From contig NC_134031.1 in the NCBI RefSeq assembly GCF_964204645.1, positions 15,063,307 through 15,127,306 of the forward strand: a DNA stretch of 64,000 bases, given 5' to 3'. The position numbers and the translations under genes were made by a program. Below the pieces are notes generated by a model that saw nothing but the letters and a program-made list of their open reading frames with translations, searched no databases and was not told where the DNA came from. This stretch comes from Tubulanus polymorphus. Taxonomy: Eukaryota; Nemertea; Palaeonemertea; Tubulaniformes; Tubulanidae. Below, piece after piece: positions 33,001-48,000 of the stretch (its first letter is position 1; each line of letters opens with the position of its first letter).

Positions 33001-36000
33001 AGTGTCCTCGGGCACAGCACTTATCATTGCCTCTCTTCACCCACGAGTAAATAAGTACCCGGTCTGATAGATGACTCCTGAGCGCCTAGCAGCAGCAGCT
33101 CAGATGTTACATCTCCCCAGTAAGAGATGACTGATAAATGGTTAAGAGTTTATAGGCCGGGGGCAATATTACTGAAAAGTTGAGTACTCAGAGCTTAGTT
33201 GTCGAATAAACACTATAATCCGTGTATACTGTAGATAAATGAAGAAATCCCACACTTCGAATTTAAAATTATACGATCAAATTTATTATTATGAAACCAC
33301 AACGTTTCGGCTGTTGACTAACAGCCATCATCAGGTGGAATGGATCGTATAAATTTAAATTCAAAGTGAGGGATTTCTTCATTTATCTAGCTTAGCTGGA
33401 TTTAGCGCTATATAAGACACATCTTTATCATTTTTATTAGAAAGCTAGAGGGGAATATAAACTTACTTTCTCCGGCCGACAGAACTTGTTTCAATCGATC
33501 GGAATTAGCCGCCAACTCAGCTTCGAACGCCTGATGTTTTTGATGTTTCGATTGGACGTTCGTCGGATCTCGATAAGACTCTTCGGTCGCCATCTGTAAA
33601 CGTTCCGTTAACCAAGCTTCCATCTCATCGGCGTCGCGAGAGAATGATTGCATCGTCTGAGCTTCATTCAGTTTGCTACGGTTCTCGATCAATTGTTCTT
33701 TCAGGTTACTCCATCTATTCAAATATAAATATAACGCTCGGTCGTCAGTTTTATTTTACATCTTAACTTTCTTTTATCTTCCATCCTGCCCTCTCCCTCC
33801 TTTTTCATCCCTCTCCCTCTCTGTCTCCTCCATCCCTTTCTGGGCCCAGTGTCACAAAAATGTTAAACTAAAATTTTTGGTGTAATTGCTATATTTGGTT
33901 ACGTCATATTTTCAATGAGGACAACAATTCAAACTTAACTGAATTAAGCTTAAACTTTTTCATGAGACTGACCCCCCTCTCTCTGCTGCCCACTCCCTAA
34001 ATCCTCTCTCCCTCTGCGTCACCCCCTATCTGGCCCCTCTCTCACCCTAACTTTCTCTGTCCCTCTCTCCCTAACCTCCCTCTCTCCTTCCCTCACTTTC
34101 CCTCTCTCCCAATATGTCTCTCTGCCTTCTCCCTCAGTCTCAGTCTTCCTTCCTCTTTCCGCCCTTTAACCTCTCTTCTTTCCTTCACCTCTCTCTCCAT
34201 TCCCATGCCTCACTCCACCCTTCTCTCCTACTTTCTCTTACCTGTCAAGAACCTCTGCTTTCTTGGCGTCAATCTTATCGCCGTCGTAGTGATCGGCGGC
34301 GGTAAGCTGATCGGCGAAATTCTGAAGCGCCGATATTTTCTCTTCCTGAACGTTGATCGCTCGGTCGAAATCTTCGTGTTTCTTAATCATGCTATCCACG
34401 TTTTCGCCGTCGGTGTTATCACCGCTCAACGACGTCTCGCGAGTCGCCATCCACAACTCGGCCTGTTCGCAATCTCTCAGGAACAACTGCATCTCTAAAC
34501 ACTGGTCGAGTTTAGCGCGACGCGCGACCCACGCTCTGAAAATATATCGATACATCAATTGCCTGTAACTGGATTCATAGAATGGTATCAACTTGAACCT
34601 GGGGGCTAACTCAATTCATAGCCAATTGAGTTAATCCTCAGGTTAAAGTTGATACCAGTCTATAAAACTGGCCCCTGAGGTCAGCTTTTTACTACCCCAG
34701 ACTACCCTTAGCTCCTGGGACTGGTTTTATAGACTGGTATCAACTTCAACCCGAGGCTAACTCAATTGATTGTCAATTGAGTTAAACCCCCGGGTTTAAG
34801 TCAATACCAGTCTATAAAACTGGGCCCTGAGGACAGCTTCTTACTACCCTAGCCTGGCTTAACTCCTGAGATCAGCTTTACTCAGCCAAGTTTATAAACT
34901 AGGAGGCTACGGTAGCTTTGATAACTACAATTTAGGCTTAGGAACTAACGAATTGAGGGGTTGATTATATGAATCGTCGATGTTTATAAACGTACTTTTC
35001 GAGGTCCTCTCTAGCGTTTGCGAGTTCGTCGAGTTTATCTTTCACCTCGTCGCTGGCGTAGTGATTATTCTGTAATAGTTGATTACCGAACATCTCGAAT
35101 GCCTGGAACGTTCCGGCGCGAGCGTCAATCTCTGTTCGGTGCTCCTGAAATATAACATCGATTCATCGTTATAGTCGTGACTCAATCTCAGCTCATCTAA
35201 CTGGCCAGCTGTATGATACTGGATCCAATTCCACCGTTTCGAGTAATGCTAAGCTCAGGTTGACTTTAGACCTGATCATCTCGTCGGGAAACTTTTCGAC
35301 GAGTTTACTTACAACCGCGACGAATAGATCGCAGACCCGTCGTAAGCCAAATCGCTAGGATAGAACAAGTACTATTTTCTACGACCCAATCAGATCGTCA
35401 TAGCCAATCAGCGACAATTAATGCGTCACATGACCTTAACCCTTTCAGTGCTGACTAATCAATACCCTATAGTGCAGAAGATAATTTGAAAATTTTAAAG
35501 AATTCCACCCTAGTGTATTGAATAACAGGAATACCAGTATAGTGCGTCTACACCGCGGTGCAGTGTATCGTTAGTTACTAAGCACTGCACTACTTAGCAC
35601 TGAAAGGGTTAAACTGTGTGATGATCGAGTTGTAGTTGACCTGAGTGCTCCTACAACGATGCGACAAACCAATCGGCAATCACGTGTTTATTACTAACAG
35701 TTCCTAACTAAAAGTTCGTAAGTCAACCTGAGCTTAGCTTTAGATTTAACTCTTGAGTTGATATTTGTTCATATCCAATGTTAATGACTCTTAATCTAAC
35801 TCGAAACTGTGCAACTGGGTCCCGGACTCATTAATTCTATTTAAATGTATTTTAGGTATTTAATTTCTACATACATCTGATTCGATTTAAGTTGATTTAA
35901 GAGTTAAACTTTAACTGAAACTTGGTACTGATATTTACAAGTCTTTTTTTTATATTTTCAATTTTATTTTCATTCATCTTAAAAACTTTGAGGTTACGTT

Positions 36001-39000
36001 TAAATATTTCTAGTATTTCTGACGACGAAAACGAACAACATTGAAATCTATTATTTAACGGGGACGAGGGTAATTCGTATTGAGAAGGAATTTCATTATC
36101 TGTGGTTTTTTCTGTTTGTCATTAACTAATTCATCATCACAAATTAATTACACCAGCAACTCAAAAACAACGATCGATAATTTTTCGATTTTTCAAGAAA
36201 GTAAAGGACACGACAAATGAACGTACAACAACACGCGTCGATCGAGAGAACGAGAGTCAGTGGCATCTTATAACACACATCTAACACGAAACACGATTTT
36301 AAAACTAAATATTTCTTTAAAATATTTTAAATGATGAATTCAATCCGATGAATTCCTCGCGTCGAGAAACGGTCCATTCTCCGAATGAAACATTCGCGGC
36401 TATTCAGTGACGATCGTAATCGTAAACGATGCCGATTATTAAGAAGGCTGCTACTACCATATCTCCTGATGACATCATCGAAATGAGTAAATAATCGAAA
36501 GGTATATTTCGGATATCCAGGGTTTCCGTGATGGTTAAAAAATCATTTCACAAATCTTCGGAGTAATTTTTCAGCATCTGGGGTTAATGGGACCACTTTT
36601 GGCTGGGGCAAAATGTACGTTCAACGGTGAAAAAAAAACAGCCCCATGGAAACCCTGGGTATCGATACGAGCAGCCATCTTTATCACGGATCGATGATTC
36701 TGTAAAGGAAGGCGGAGAAAGGGAGGGAGGGAGGAGGGGGGTAGGGTTTAATGAACTGAATCATGCCACGCTTCTCGTTATAATCAATTATCTCTACCTG
36801 ACCCAATATTGAACGACTGTCGAGATCGACAGAGAAATTCTGCAAAAATATTTTCAACATTTAATAACGTGAGGTTAAAACGGCACCGGTGCAAATAGGT
36901 CAACTCTGTCTGTCAACTAGTTCATCGCACAGTCCATTAGAGGTCTCTCCATTTACAACATCGAAAGCAACATTTAAATCTTTTACCAAAGATTATGCTT
37001 CATTAAGATCATTTTTCATGTTTTTTTAGCCCGAGAGTCATTTTAGCACATCGTATTTCAAATTGAAGTATTTTATTTCGCCGTTAAAATCAATATTGTT
37101 TCATTGATGTTAATTCGATATTAATTCTTCGATTACAATTCCTAAAGTTAGTATAATTACTAGAGGTAGGTACATGTTAAATGTTAGTATTTTTCAGTTC
37201 ATCTTGAGGAAAGTCGATGTACGCGATTTGCTCACCTGGTGGCGCTCTAGCAGAGCCTCGGCTCCCGTGACGTCTTTAGCGAGTTCGTCCGAGGAGACGA
37301 CGGACATCATGCTGTTAATCCACGACATCAAATCTCTGAAATCGCTGAGGAATCGTTGAAGATCGTACGAATCCAATAACTTTGATTTCCTCGCATCGGC
37401 CTAAAATTAAAACATTAACGGCTTCAAATTCTCTACGTCCAGTTTGAGTAAAATATCGAGAAATACAGTCAACTGCTTGAACTCAGTTCCACAATTCATG
37501 CATAAAATTTGATTTATTTTTAGGGTTGAAACATCAGAAATGAACTGATTTTGGCTCAAGAGTCGAACTTAACTGTTGAAGTTTGACTCTAGCCGTAAAA
37601 TAAGCTTAATTTCAAAATATTTCAACTACCCGATAGTTGAAGAATGGGTTGCGAACAGTGGAACTGGACCAGAAACTGTGCAACTGGGTTGTGAACAGTG
37701 GAACTGGATCAGAAAATATGGAACTGGGTCACGAACAGCGGAAATGGACCAGAAACTGTGGGACTGGGTTGTGAACAGTGGAACTGGCCTACTAACTGTG
37801 GAACTGGCCTACTAACTGTGGAACTGGGTCCAAAAACTGCGGAACTGGGTTGTGAACTACGGAACTGGCCCACAAACTATAGAACTGGGTAGTGAACTGC
37901 GGAACTGGGTAGTTGTAGTACTCACCTTGCCAGTAAGACTGTTCCATTTCTCATTGAGATCAGTTTGATGATGGTAAATCTGTTCGGCCTGATCGGGATG
38001 CGTTTGCATCAGACGGTTAGCGGTCTCGTCGAGGACGCGTACTTTATCGCCGAGCGCGGCGAGGTCTCGTTCGACGCCCTCGTGTTTACGCTGCAGACGC
38101 TGCACGGTTGACAGATCGTTACCGACGTTATCGGTGTTCAACGCGTGGTCTTTCTCTTCGATCCAATCCAACGTTTCATCGACGTCTCTACAATCAAAAC
38201 AAAATTTGATACTATAAATAAATCAGGGACGAGAACCAGGGATTATGAAAAAAGCAGGACTTTTGATGAAAGTTTCTGTTAATTAGGCACTAAGCTCAAA
38301 GTGGGGGTTCCCAGCATGATTTCCTCAACAGCCCCATTTCAATTCTAGATGGCAGCACGAACTGGTTATTTTTTCACAGTAGTTTATATTAGCGATACCA
38401 GATGGCAGCACCTAACGAAAATCTTTGGGCGAAGTACCGTCGCATGCTAAATATTCTTGTGAGCCGAAACACAATGCTAGACACAGCAAAGCTTCCACCC
38501 CCCTCCCCCATCAATTTCTCAACGGATCTGGACAATTTGGAAAGCTTGTTTCTCATCACAAAAAAGCGGGAACCGCCTAAAAGCAGGAAATTCTCATCCC
38601 TGATAAATAGATGAAACTGGATCAAAATTCCCTAACTTTACAGGAGTCAGAATTCCCTGATTTTCCCTGCAAGGAAAAATAATTCTGAAATTCCCTGATT
38701 TTCCGATCTGTAAGAAACCAGTCTGGTGAATCATTTAGAAGTAGAATAATGGTCGTTCTTGAAACCCCCAATGACATCCTTAATCAAATAGCGCTGTTTT
38801 AGAGGATAAAACAAGGCCTTAACCATGAACTCAATAGATTATCCTCCCGTTGGTGGCCGCTATAAAATCCCCAAATGACATCATTAAAGCGCCGAGTCAT
38901 TTAAGTAGAATAACGGCCATTCTTGAATCCCCCTATGACATCATCAATCAAATAACGCTGTTTTAGAGGACAAAAGATGTCCTTAACCACAAACTCGAAT

Positions 39001-42000
39001 GATTATCCTCCCATTTAAGATGGTGGGCGCTTTAAAATCCCCCTATGACATCATCAAACAGTCGAGTCATGTAAGTAGAATAATGGCGGTTCTTGAATCC
39101 CCCTACGACATCATCTAAACGAACCTGAGATATCGTTGTACTTCGTGCGAGCTCATCAGATTATCGGCTTTCTCTTGCGTCACCTGTTCCAACGCGGTCC
39201 AACGTTCGTTCAGGTTCTGCACGTGCACTCTCATCTTGTCGGCCGACTCGACCTGACCGAGGGCTTCCAGCGTCTCGGCGATCGTGTTCATCTCCATCAA
39301 TCGCGCTTCGTTCGTTTTCAGGTCCTTCTGGAAATCTTCGAATTTGCGCTGCTGGTGTTCGACGTGCTCCAGATCGGTCGGCACGACCTCGGTAACGGCG
39401 ATCGTCTCCTGAAATACCGCGACGATAACAACACGAAATCAGTTACTAATTCGAATTTCAAACGCACCCCAAAATATCGTTTACTTAATATCAAGATTTT
39501 ACGAAGGAATCTTTTCCATTTAGATTTACTAATTCGTTTTTATCGAAAATATCTTTTTGCACGAAAACCATGCGTTTAGTCGGAATAAACACGCCATTCA
39601 AATCGAAGGATTCAATCATCCAATTCTAAATAACCATACAGTAACCGGTAACCATGAATCTAAAAATCAACTCAATTCCGGGCAGTTTACGGAACGATTA
39701 ATTCTGATTGGTCTAATCTATTCTATGTGCACTAAACTCCGCGGGTAATTTAATTCGATCATGATCATTTTCGATTTGATTCGGATGAATTTGTGCAGGG
39801 GATCGTTAAACGAAAAAAAAAAAAGAAGAGAACCAGACCCTGAAACGATGGAAATTTCTCGTAATAAACTTCGGTAAAAATAACCGTCGATAATTAATAT
39901 GTATCTCATGCTTAGAGCGCGTGCAAAATAAAAGCTATTTCAAACGTCTAAAACAATGATAACAATAATATAATCAGTTTGCGGTGATTTGTTATTGAGT
40001 GATTCAGAGATCACGTAAGCGTGTGCAACTCAGGGAGAAGCATCTTAAAATACTTAGGGGTCATTTTAGACCCGTTTTATGGTCATTTGAACGGTCAGCT
40101 CTTTGGGTTAATTTTTTTTTTGTCTTTTTAAGATTCTCAGGTAATACATACATGTGTATTTATAAACATATATATAGATATATATACATATCTGATATTG
40201 AAAGTTTTGGAAGCTAGTGATTTTATAGACATCCACAGAAAAACAATAGTTGCTTCCGTAATTTCAGCAGATACATGTATAAACATGAAACACACACGTT
40301 TCTTTATGTTTTCAGAGAAGAGAGAGAGAGAGGGAGAGAGCAGAGAGAGAGAGAGAGAGAGCACAGTAGTAATGTTTAGTTTAAGATGCGCAGCTATAGG
40401 ACACAAATTCTACAGGATTTTTATTACTCCATCACAGAAAAAACTCGATAGAAATACGAACAATTGTGAAAATTCTTCTGTTATTTGAATTCGCACAAAC
40501 GTCGAAATCTACCGAGTTTTTTTCGCGAAAAATAGACAATTTTGACGAGATTTTTTTTTGGGGATAAAATCAGGTTCTTTTTTGTCTATTTCAACTACTA
40601 AAGTTCTGTTAAATATAAGCTAAAAACCGCACCAGATTTTCCATCAAAAATTAGAACAAAATCTCAGTCGATTTTTTTAGATTTTTTCCCCTCAAAATTC
40701 GTGGAAATCTGACACAGTTTTTTCTTCTAAAGCTAGAATGACAACAACGTAAATAGTAATGAATACTTCTACACAGAATATAAAAACAACTAGAGACCTG
40801 AACTTCCTGCAAATAAATAAACAAATCAAACATTTAAAAACAATGAACAACAAACAATAACAGTGTGTGGTGTGAAAACAGAGTCAAATGACTCTCGGAG
40901 TCACTGCCGGTGAGGAGTGAGGGAACTGACAATCTTCGTAACGAGTGAAATCGCTGTGAGGACGATTTCCGATTGGTCGAACGCATTCGAAATCCGACCA
41001 ATCGGCGTCAAGCTCTGATGTAATAAACGCACACGACCTGTTCGGAGATCGACATGATCCTACTGTACGAGACGATACCACCGGCGACACCTGGTGTTAC
41101 TTCGGCACCGGCGACACCTGGTGTTACTTCAGCACCGGCGACACCTGGTGTTACTTCTGCACTGGCGACACCTGGTATTACTTCAGCACCGGCGACACCT
41201 GGTGTTAGTTCACCACCGGCGACACCTGGTGTTACTTCCGCACCGGCAACACCTGGTGTTAGTTCACCACCGGCGACACCTGGTGTCGATCGATGATATG
41301 TAACGTAATACTCGTTATCGGAAACGTAATGTCGAGTCGGATGCAGTTCCATGGTTACCGAGGGCGACAGAATCGACCAATCGTACGACTCGTCCTCGTA
41401 ACTGTTAATCTGCGGTCGCAACAAAATATAACCGATTATGAAAACCGGGGTCAGGCCGACCCGCGGGCGGGGAAGGGGCGGACGACCTAGTGTTAAATAC
41501 AGACAATATTCACGGCGACACGTAGCGACACCTGGTGAGCGAATGAATGAACGATCGATCGATACTTTTTTTTAAGCTCTACGTACGACAAAAATCTACA
41601 GAAAATCTACTACGATGTAAAACATTTATGATAAAAGCTTGCGGCGCCGAGATAAGAAGAGACAGAGAGAGAGAGAGATACAGAGGAAGAGAGAGTTTAC
41701 CTTCTCTGAGATCCATTGAGTTAATTCGCTAGCCTCACGCACTAACTGGAACGCACGATTCGACTCTTTCAATTTGTTCGTTCTCTGCTGACCGAGATCG
41801 AGCAAATTCTCATATCTGCAAATAATCGATTACAATCTATAGGTTTGATCGTTGTTTCAGAATGCACCTAATTTCACGGTTTACTTTGTATCTTCCAGTG
41901 AAGTAACATTTACAGTATGAATCACGGTAAATATGTTGCAAGAGAGATTTTTGAGTTTAATTTCGGCATTTCATGTTTTATAAATCAGTGACACAATTAA

Positions 42001-45000
42001 CACTAACCATTTCTAGAAACATTCATGCCTCTACTTTATAACTGAGATGACGAAATCCCAAAATCCATACTCTAAACCTGTGGACCTGTATATTTTTTTG
42101 TCAGAAATATAACATACTCTAATTTCGAACTACTATAAACTGTAATTTTATCAATTTCTACATGTATCTTCCAATGAAGTAACATCTACAGTATGAATCA
42201 CGGTAAATATGTTGCAAGAAAGATTTCAGTTTAATTTCAGCATTTTATGTTTTATAAATCAGTGACACAATTAACACTAACTATTTTCATATAGAAACAT
42301 TGATGCTTCAAGTTTATAACTGAGATGACAAAATCCGTACTCTTGATTTTGAGTTTGGTGAGCATCATTTGCAGATACGATCAGTTTATTTCAAATGTTA
42401 TGACTCAAAATAACTGTGGACCTGTATGTTATGTTGTCAGATCTTAATTCATGCCTACTACTAACTGTAATTTCATCAATTTTCATATGTATCTTCCAAT
42501 GAAGTAATATTCACAGTATGAATCACGGTAAATATGTTGCAAGAAAGATTTCAGTTTAATTTCAGCATTTTATGTTTTATAAATCAGTGACACAATTAAC
42601 ACTGACTATTTTCATATAGAAACATTGATGCCTCCAGTTTATTACTGAGATGACAAAATCCATACTCTTGATTTAGAGTTTGGTGACCATCAGGACCCAG
42701 TGAGTTCTACAGTAGTTGATTTGGGATCAAATTGGTTATTTTCAAATGTTTAGACTCAAAATAACTGTGGAGTCGATCTGTTTATTGTATCTTGATCTAG
42801 ACCTACTGCTAACTGTAATTTCATCAATTTCTACATGTATCTTCCAGTGAAGTAATATTCACAGTATGAATCACGGTAAATATGTTGCAAGAAAGATTTC
42901 AGTTTAATATCAGCATTTTATGTTTTATAAATCAGTGACACAATTAACACTGACTATTTATATATAGAAATATACATGCTACTGGTCAGTTTCAGTTACT
43001 GCCCCAGACAGGTCTAATGAAGCCTGGACAGTTCGGGCAATATGGGGGCTATAGGGGCTCCTATCTCCCCAGTTAACCCGATTCGAAGACGATTTTAAAC
43101 TTACTGATTTTCGATTTGTCGCTGTCTCGTCGATACGGTGTACTCATCGGCGAGATTGGATTGACTCGATGAAAGGGCGCCCTCTGTACGTCTGACGTAA
43201 GCCGCCGGTACGAAACCTTGTCTGTCGTTTACTTCCACTTTCCACCAATCCTACAATACATATACATACAATACAGGGCACGCCTACAAACGGGAGGGAG
43301 TCAACAGAGTTAGTGGCATTCATGGGCAAATATCGCAGTGCAGTGTTCTCCACAACAGTTTTTTTGAAGGCTGCCACCCCTTTCATATTTACATCCACCC
43401 CTCTGAAAATCAGCCACCCCTTATAAAATATCGGCTGCCCGTACCAGAGCGGAAATCAATATTCTATCGATGCCTACAAATGCTTTGAAATACATTGAGC
43501 TAATTGTGCAAAATATCACACCAAAATTAAGCTTAATTTTCTGGGTTTTTTTTTTTAGGGGATTGGAAGCCTTGCTACTTCAGCAGCCCCGATGTCATAC
43601 ACTTATCAATGAATGTAGCCCCTTTAAAATTCCAGCATATGGAGAACACTGCAGCGGTGCTGGAAGTGCAGCGACAAAGGCCTTGGCAATTACTTACTGA
43701 ATGACATTTTTTTTTAATATCACATTTTTGACGAAATTGAAGTGCCGGTGAATTGGCTGCGGTTACATATCAGAACTTGTCAAAAATTGGCAATTGCTTC
43801 CAACGCGCCTGTATTGAAAGCCTTTTCTTGGGAATTTTGATAACTGAACCCCTTAGGGTGGAGTTTAAGGTGTTTTACCAATAGATGGAGCCTCAATAAG
43901 GGAGACTGTGCGACTCAACGGTTGACGACGTACCTTGTTCGCACTGTTCAGCAAAACCAATACGTCTCCTTTCTTCATGGAAACTTCACGCGGGCTTTTC
44001 TCTTGGTAATCGTACAGGGCGAACACGTATTCTTTACCCTGATCGTCTAACAGCGGCGCCTCCTGTTGCTGAAATCGTCAATTAACAAATCCGTTAAGTT
44101 ATTCGACAGGAGCGTGGAAGGGTTCGATCGATGAAATCGAGAGATTATACTTACCCGACAGTTTTCGGCTTCATTTCGCAACGCGTCGATACTAGCTCGA
44201 TACGCGTCGATATCGGCCATTAGAGCTTCGTGTTTCTTCAACAACGCCTGAAATACACGCAATAACACGCTACCGAATTACGAGTGACAGGGGACAGGAG
44301 TAGAGCAAGGGGGTGAGTGAGACGCTTACCTCGCTAGAATCCTCGTCTTTACCGTAATCCGTACTACCGACGATCGGCTCTTTCTCTTTCATCCAAGATT
44401 CGGCTTCGTTGGCGTCTGCGAAATACTGCTGAGCCTGCATCGAGTCGTCCAAATCCTGCGTACGCTGATTAGCTTTATCCTGTAATTACGACAAACGTAC
44501 TAACATGAAGCAAATAGTTCTGTGAAGTAAGTCGTACTCAAATCTTTAACAGTTTACTATTTAAAACCCTAAGCCGATCCAGTTTTGAATCGGTTATTTA
44601 GAATCGGTACGAATACTGAACCCGGTTCCACGGTGAACTGGATGGGTGTGGAACTAGATAGAGTAAGGAATGTCATACTCAATCTTTAATAGTTTAAAAC
44701 TTAACCAGATATGGATCTAGTTTTGAATCGGCTATTTAGAATCGGTACGAATACTGAACCCGGTTCCACAGTGAACTGGGTGGATGTGAAACTGTGGAAC
44801 TACGTGTGTGATAGAGTAAAGAATGCTATACTTACGTTGAGTCCGTTCCATTTTTCCTTCAAATCATCAATTTGTCGTCTGATATCATCGGATGCGTAAT
44901 GTCCGTTCAGGATCATTTTCTCTCCTTCGTCGTAAACCTCTTCGATTCTGTTATCATGACCGTTTAATTCGGCTTGTAGAGCGGAGTGTTTCTTAATCAG

Positions 45001-48000
45001 GTTCTGAACTCCAATTAAATCACGTCCTAAACACAAAAATACCAATGTTTATTGAGTAAATATATAAACCTCCTCATAAAGTAGCAGGGTTCAAAACTAA
45101 TCGAGTCTGCAACTTATTAAATATATAAACCTCCTCATAAAGTAGCAGGGTTCAAAACTAACCGAGTCTGACACTAAAAGAGTTAAACTGTATTTGAGAG
45201 CTCATATTTCTAATCTAAGAGATTGAATGATCGATTTGTTAAATGTGATCGGGGAGGGCATGAGAGGGGGCATGAACATGTACTTCTTTTTAATTAGATG
45301 TAGCTATTGAAGGGGGGAGGGGGAGGGGGAGGGGGGAAGAAGTACCTCTATTAATAGACGTGGCCACTGAAGGGAGGGGTGAGAAGGGGTGATAAGTACC
45401 TCTATTAGTAGATGTAGCCACTGGTTCTTTCTCTTTAATCCAGTCCTCCTCGTCCTCGACATCCCGGTAGAACTGCTGCAGCAGAACGGCATCCTGTAAC
45501 CGGTCTCTACGTTTAGTCATCGGAGCCTGCAGCGTCTGATACCGCTCTAAAACGACGGCCTGTTTCGCCGTGATGTTCTCCACGTCGAAGTGACCCTCCT
45601 CGGAGAATTGTTTCGCCTGCTCGGCGATACCGTCGATGCGATCCTGATGCGATCCGATGTCGGTCTCCAGCAGAGCGTGCTTCTTCTGCAGGTTCTGCAC
45701 GTTCGATAAATCTTTGCCGTAATCTTCGGACATCAGTTGACCCTCGACCTCCGACAGCCAGATCTCGATATCTTCGACGTTTCGGTTATACTGCTGTTGT
45801 CCGCTCGCTTCGTTCAATTTCTTTCCTTTCTTTTCGCTCTGATTGAGAAGTTGTTTCCACAATGAGTCGATCTCATCCAAACGATCCCTGAAAACAACGA
45901 ACATCGCATGAACAAACATGGAAAACTGAACTAAACAAACTGAGTTAACATTTGAATGGCAGGACGAGCTGACTGTAACAATGTGATATGAGGTCATGGA
46001 GGTGAGGGAGAGGTCAGGAGAGGTGAGGTTAGAGGTAACGAGAGGTCATGGAGAAGTAAGGTAGGGAGATGTTACGGAGGTGAAGAAGAGAGGTCAGGGA
46101 GAGGTCATGGAAGAGGTAAGGAAAGGACAGGTCATGGAGAGAGGCGAGGCAAGAGGTAAGGGAAGGAGAGGTGAAAAATAGGTAAAGCAGAGGCAAGGGA
46201 GGGAGAGGTCAGAGAGAGAGAGATAGAGGTAACTCACTGGATAGTGTCCGTTGCGTAATGTTGATTATCGATAAGCTCAGTTCCTGTTGTGTTCACTGAT
46301 TCAATGCGACTCGCGTTCGCGGTCATTTCAGCCTCGAAATTCTGATGTTTCTGAACTTTACCCTGGAGATTTGTCGGGTCGGTATAGTTCTCGTCGGTTG
46401 CCGCTTTCAGTTTCTCGTTGATCCATCCTTTAGTTTCGTCGCAGTCTCTCTCGAACATCTGCAGCCGGTACGAGTCCTCCAGCAGGTGTTTCCTCGTCGT
46501 CGAACGTTCGATCAGGACGGTGCGTCGCTGTAGCAACTGAAGAGAATCGATAACAATTGAAACCATTATAAATTACGGTTCAAAATTCACCTCGGTTTAA
46601 TACATTTGTTACGCTTTTTCAACTGGTGAATCAGTTAAGAAACACAATATCCATGATAAGACTCGGTGAGTAAAAAATCCCACAAAGTTTGAACGAATCT
46701 AAAAAGTTTACTTAAAAATTAGAAATATTTCGCGTGGTCACTACCACGCTTCTTCAGTCTAAAATAATTCTAGACAGAAGAAGGGTGTTAGTGAACACAC
46801 AAAATATTCCTAATTCTTAAATAAACTTTTCAGATTCGTTCACACATTGTGGGATTTTTTACTCATTTTCAACTGGTGTGATTATTGAAACCCGGGCAGT
46901 CGAGTTTAAGGATAAGTCGAAATTAATAATTTAAATATTTTCAACCGCTACGATTATCGGCGGTAACCGCTGGCGATTCTTACAGCGTCTCTCCTCTGAG
47001 CGACGTCGTCGGCCGCGTAGTGCTCGCTTTCGATCAGCTTCGTCGCGAAGTCGTCTAAAGCTTTAACTTTCTCCTCCTGGGCGGTGAGAGATTTCTCGAA
47101 ATCCTCGTGTTTCTTAATCAACGCTTCCACGCTGTCGAGAGAGTCGCCTAAATCTTCGTTCGTCAGGAACGCCTTCGAATGATAAAACAACAACGCACGT
47201 CAGAACAGGAAAACCGGCAAGGCTACTGAGGGAAGTGAGGATTCAGCAATAATACTGGGTTATCGCGCTTAAATTTCTTCTACATTTCAATTAAATTTGA
47301 GTCAACGTTTCTGATGAATGAATAAATTTTCAGTGAAATCATTACCATACACTCAGTTATATCTATTCGATGACTCGTTTGATAATTTTGGATTTGGCAG
47401 CCTAAAAATTCAAGTTCGAATTTCATCGAAAATTAACTGATTTTCACAACGAATGACCCGGTGTTTTGTTGCGTCATCTGGTGTTGCCTGTATATCCCAT
47501 TATTCGCAACCTCAACTTGGCACCATGTCGATACAACTTACACTTAGTAAATCGAATTTGAAATATAGATTGGGCATCAAAACTAGAGATGACTTCAGTC
47601 AGTGTTCTCCACAACAGGTTTTAGAGGGGCTGCCTACCCTTTTTCATTTTTACATCCACCCCTCTAAAAATCAGCCACTACCAGAGTGGATGTCAATATT
47701 CTATCCATGCTTTGAAACATATCGAGCTAATGTGAAAAATAGAAGATCACACCAAAAGCATCAAGTTACTTCAGCAGCACACTTAACAATGACTACAACG
47801 CTCTTAGAATTCCAGCATATCGCGAATACTGTCAGTAATGCGATGACTTAAAGAAGGTACTATTGACAGGGATGAAAACGGCCCATATTGAAAAAGTCGG
47901 AAAATATTTTCAAAAAAAAAGAATTTTTTTGGGGAACAATAATCAGTAACTTTAAGCCAAAAAACTTACTTCCTTTTGGTCAAAATGTTAATAGGTTGGG

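Noticed and set aside
33304-33334. A complete functional hammerhead ribozyme
   Set aside because: The core and stem II are convincing, but I could not find matching stem I and stem III strands with a proper cleavage site, so only a hammerhead-like core is claimed.
41054-41303. Plus-strand ORFs over the TPGV array
   Set aside because: The 27 bp unit lacks stops in several frames on both strands. The plus-strand frames have no splice context, and only the minus-strand frame joins in phase with spectrin.
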